The notes beneath the pieces are model-generated. The model saw nothing but the letters and a program-made list of their open reading frames with translations, had not been told where the DNA came from and searched no databases. A stretch of DNA of 6,183 nucleotides from Acidobacteriota bacterium (GTDB taxonomy: Bacteria; Acidobacteriota; Terriglobia; Acidiferrales; UBA7541), in NCBI GenBank assembly GCA_003224075.1, contig QHYF01000175.1, positions 6,287 through 12,469 of the forward strand. The letters are read 5' to 3'. The translations under genes and the position numbers were made by a program. This document shows positions 5,692 through 6,183 of this stretch, piece after piece; within the stretch, counting starts at the first letter, position 1; every line of letters begins with the position of its first letter.

Positions 5692-6102
5692 CTATGTTGG
5701 CGGGCGCGAAATGCGAACAGGTTCCCACGCCCACGTATGTTCGTTCAGAAGGAAAGCAGCAACTATTTCACCAGCAACTGGCTGGTGCCATTCGCACTTG
5801 GAACATGGAAAGAACATCGAGGGACCGCGTGATGGCTGGCAGTAAAGAAGATAACGGCTGTCACAGTCGCACGTAAATTCAAAGCGCTCGGACAACAGGA
5901 ACTCTTGTAAGTCCCTGTACCGTGGTGTGTTCTTGTACTGCTCGAACCGGGCCAGCAGAGTTCTTTTCGCAAGGGGTATGTCCGGGCCAATTATGCCGCG
6001 AACCCATTTCGCCGTGCATTTTTCTGCCCCTTCAAGATACGTTTGCACTGACCGGAAAATCCGTCGTTCATTCGCTTCTTCAACTGAGGGTACTCGAATC
6101 AT
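5692..6102 (-). CDS. Hypothetical small Cys-rich protein, possible zinc-binding C-terminal half
   Basis: A 136-residue soluble protein that I do not recognise. It has no signal peptide or membrane segment. The first 75 residues are charged and probably helical. The second half holds five of its six cysteines: CDCDS (Cys78, Cys80), YC (Cys88) and PCSKCEWH (Cys100, Cys103, His106). The C-x-C plus C-x2-C spacing would suit a zinc ribbon or another metal knuckle, but no family is claimed. The region after it, EIVAAFLLNEHTWAWEPVRIS, looks like a folded beta/alpha end. ATG at 6102 is supported by AGGGG six nt upstream. The gene lies 139 bp upstream of, and in the same direction as, the oxidase-like pair. 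Co-transcription is possible, but the repeat-rich gap makes it uncertain. Confidence 0.65.
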   Translation of the reverse strand: MIRVPSVEEANERRIFRSVQTYLEGAEKCTAKWVRGIIGPDIPLAKRTLLARFEQYKNTPRYRDLQEFLLSERFEFTCDCDSRYLLYCQPSRGPSMFFPCSKCEWHQPVAGEIVAAFLLNEHTWAWEPVRISRPPT

Positions 6103-6133
6103 ACCTCACCCCTAGAACAGCAGCCGCCTCGTT

Positions 6134-6160
6134 ATTCTACACCCCTTGTTCCTGTCTCAA
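6134..6160 (-). promoter_or_regulatory. Putative promoter of the small Cys-rich gene
   Basis: The minus strand reads TTGAGA (6155-6160), a 15-bp spacer, then TAGAAT (6134-6139). Each hexamer has one mismatch from the housekeeping consensus, but the spacer is shorter than the optimal 17. The predicted transcript would start about 25 nt before the ATG at 6102. Confidence 0.35.
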
Positions 6161-6163
6161 GGG
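6143..6163. repeat. Inverted repeat CCCTTG-9-CAAGGG overlapping the putative promoter
   Basis: CCCTTG (6143-6148) and CAAGGG (6158-6163) form a perfect 6-bp dyad with a 9-bp spacer. It overlaps the spacer and -35 box of the candidate promoter, the layout expected of a repressor operator. Six-base arms can occur by chance. Confidence 0.35.
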
Positions 6164-6183
6164 TTTCGTAGCCCACTGAAGCG

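Overview
The window looks like chromosomal DNA from an Acidobacteriota-like bacterium. Three things point there: GC-rich coding DNA with AT-rich intergenic patches; the start of a secreted protein with a carboxypeptidase-regulatory-like domain, of the kind expanded in that phylum; and a short cytochrome oxidase subunit III with a Gly/Asp/Arg-rich N-terminal extension. This taxonomic call is an inference. No RNA gene, CRISPR array, insertion sequence or phage gene was seen.

Layout: (1) 1-381, minus strand: the first 127 codons of a probable TonB-dependent, Oar-like outer-membrane protein, running off the left edge. (2) 382-685: an AT-rich intergenic region. (3) 686-1846, minus strand: a class I/II PLP aminotransferase. 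(4) 1847-1941: a short divergent promoter region. (5) 1942-3096, plus strand: a DegT/DnrJ/EryC1/StrS-family sugar aminotransferase. (6) 3097-3166: a convergent gap. (7) 3167-5552, minus strand: a two-gene unit encoding a heme-copper oxidase subunit I homologue followed by subunit III. (8) 5553-5691: a leader rich in inverted and direct repeats. (9) 5692-6102, minus strand: a small Cys-rich protein of unknown function, followed by its upstream region at 6103-6183.

The most interesting item is the subunit I homologue. It is a full-length, uninterrupted A-type-like oxidase sequence that keeps all three heme-ligand histidines (H84, H390, H392). Two of the three Cu_B ligands are replaced: Gln255 for the helix VI His and Glu304 for the first His of the helix VII His-His pair. 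The K-channel Lys is Leu333, the D-channel Asp is Glu114, and the Mg-site His/Asp pair is also missing. No subunit II (Cu_A) gene lies next to it. It may therefore be a diverged heme protein (sensor, NO-active enzyme or assembly factor) rather than a standard oxygen reductase. The function is unknown from sequence alone.

The two aminotransferases are divergently transcribed from a 95-bp region. They are probably unrelated in function to the oxidase pair and to the outer-membrane protein; nothing in the window ties them into one pathway.
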